This document shows, piece by piece, positions 63,627 through 64,000 of a DNA stretch of 64,000 nucleotides. The notes beneath the pieces are model-generated. The model was not told where the DNA came from. It ran no database searches and saw nothing but the letters and a program-made list of their open reading frames with translations. The stretch comes from Chersky-840 sp963811775 (GTDB lineage: Bacteria; Actinomycetota; Acidimicrobiia; Acidimicrobiales; UBA8190): NCBI GenBank assembly GCA_963811775.1, contig CAWESO010000001.1:124001-188000 (forward strand), read 5' to 3'. The position numbers and the translations under genes were made by a program. Positions within the stretch are counted from its first letter, which is position 1; each line of letters starts with the position of its first letter.

Positions 63627-64000
63627 CTACGCTCGGGGATGGGTCGCCCCGTACACCGAGAGCAACCGGTCCTTGCTGACATGAGTGTAGACCTGCGTGG
63701 TCTGCAGACTGGCGTGACCCAGCAGTTCCTGGACGACTCGCAGGTCAGCCCCCCCGTCGAGGAGGTGGGTGGCGAAACTGTGGCGGAGCGCGTGCGGGTG
63801 GGTCGGAACCGGCGATCTGCGGTCCACCACACGGCGGACATCCCGGGTGCCCAGGCGGGCCCCGCGGCGGTTGAGGAAGACGGCGTGGGGGGGTGTCACC
63901 TCGGTCACGAGGAGCGCCCGTCCGCTCGCCAACCACATTTCGACAACTTCTGCGCACCGGTCGTGCATGGGGACCCGGCGCTGGCGCCGGCCCTTGCCCA
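63627..64000 (-). CDS. xerC: Tyrosine recombinase XerC, 5' end outside window
   Basis: XerC, with XerD, resolves chromosome dimers at dif sites. The visible 124 residues are the C-terminal catalytic half: GKGRRQRRVP at the right edge, the HALRHSFATHLLDGGADLRV box, QELLGHASLQTTQVYTHVSK with the histidine and nucleophilic tyrosine, and a short C-terminal tail. The first catalytic Arg lies beyond the edge. Position next to rpsB-tsf fits the chromosomal XerC of actinobacteria and argues against a mobile integrase. Confidence 0.88.
   Translation of the reverse strand, partial: GKGRRQRRVPMHDRCAEVVEMWLASGRALLVTEVTPPHAVFLNRRGARLGTRDVRRVVDRRSPVPTHPHALRHSFATHLLDGGADLRVVQELLGHASLQTTQVYTHVSKDRLLSVYGATHPRA

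Noticed and set aside
63627..64000. Tyrosine recombinase at the edge as a mobile-element integrase
   Set aside because: Its place beside whiG-rpsB-tsf and XerC-like C-terminus fit the chromosomal dimer-resolution enzyme; no attachment site or phage gene is near.

Overview
The window is a high-GC (about 70% or more by eye) stretch of bacterial chromosome made almost entirely of core housekeeping genes, nearly all on the minus strand. The gene set and order point to Actinomycetota: WhiG-type sigma factor beside rpsB-tsf-pyrH-frr, lexA divergent from a LysM gene followed by nrdR, an mraZ-led dcw cluster, DUF3040 and HNH proteins, and frequent GTG/TTG starts. An Acidimicrobiia-like lineage is my best guess, but that is inference from context. 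I see no tRNA, rRNA, CRISPR array, prophage or insertion sequence.

Read in the direction of transcription (right to left), the layout is as follows. 64.0-59.5 kb: xerC (cut by the edge), whiG, rpsB, tsf, pyrH, frr. 59.4-53.8 kb: cdsA, dxr, site-2 protease and ispG (phospholipid and isoprenoid precursors). 53.8-52.4 kb: archaeal-type proS, one of only two plus-strand genes. 52.2-44.2 kb: rimP-nusA-ylxR-infB-rbfA-truB-ribF-rpsO, then pnp and an M16 peptidase to 40.1 kb. 40.0-34.0 kb: dapB, two TetR regulators, a diiron ferritin-like protein, dapA and RNase J. 33.9-29.7 kb: ftsK and a D-Ala-D-Ala carboxypeptidase. 29.7-20.6 kb: a homoserine kinase-like GHMP kinase, miaB, miaA, dapF, hflX, dapC, dapD, dapE and a broken VOC gene. 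20.6-16.4 kb: lexA (plus strand), an SOS-controlled LysM protein, nrdR, a PIG-L deacetylase and dinB. 16.2-13.2 kb: DUF3040, ROK kinase, a small conserved protein, HNH nuclease and lipoate-ligase-like protein. 12.7-0 kb: the dcw cluster mraZ-rsmH-ftsL-ftsI-murE-mraY-murD-ftsW-murG-murC-murB.

The genes converge on wall growth and division. All six dap genes of the succinylase route to meso-diaminopimelate lie here, and MurE in the same window consumes that product. FtsW/FtsI build septal wall, FtsK moves DNA, DacA trims peptides, and the LysM protein next to lexA looks like a damage-induced division brake. murF is absent from its usual place between murE and mraY.

Regulatory signals that can be read directly include a promoter with three 10-bp MraZ-type repeats ahead of mraZ, four LexA boxes between lexA and the LysM gene, a 10-bp-arm palindrome over a TetR promoter that looks leaderless, an extended -10 plus perfect hairpin ahead of rimP, and a promoter with hairpin ahead of rpsB.

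A striking technical feature is the number of single-base frame breaks in otherwise well-conserved, often essential genes (murG, murD, murE, ftsI, dinB, dapE, dapC, miaB, thrB, ftsK, rnj, dapA, dapB, proS), densest at 27.6-33.9 kb. I treat these as probable sequence or assembly errors and annotate whole genes across them. I did not find a convincing undescribed system; the most interesting items are regulatory architectures and unusual protein extensions.
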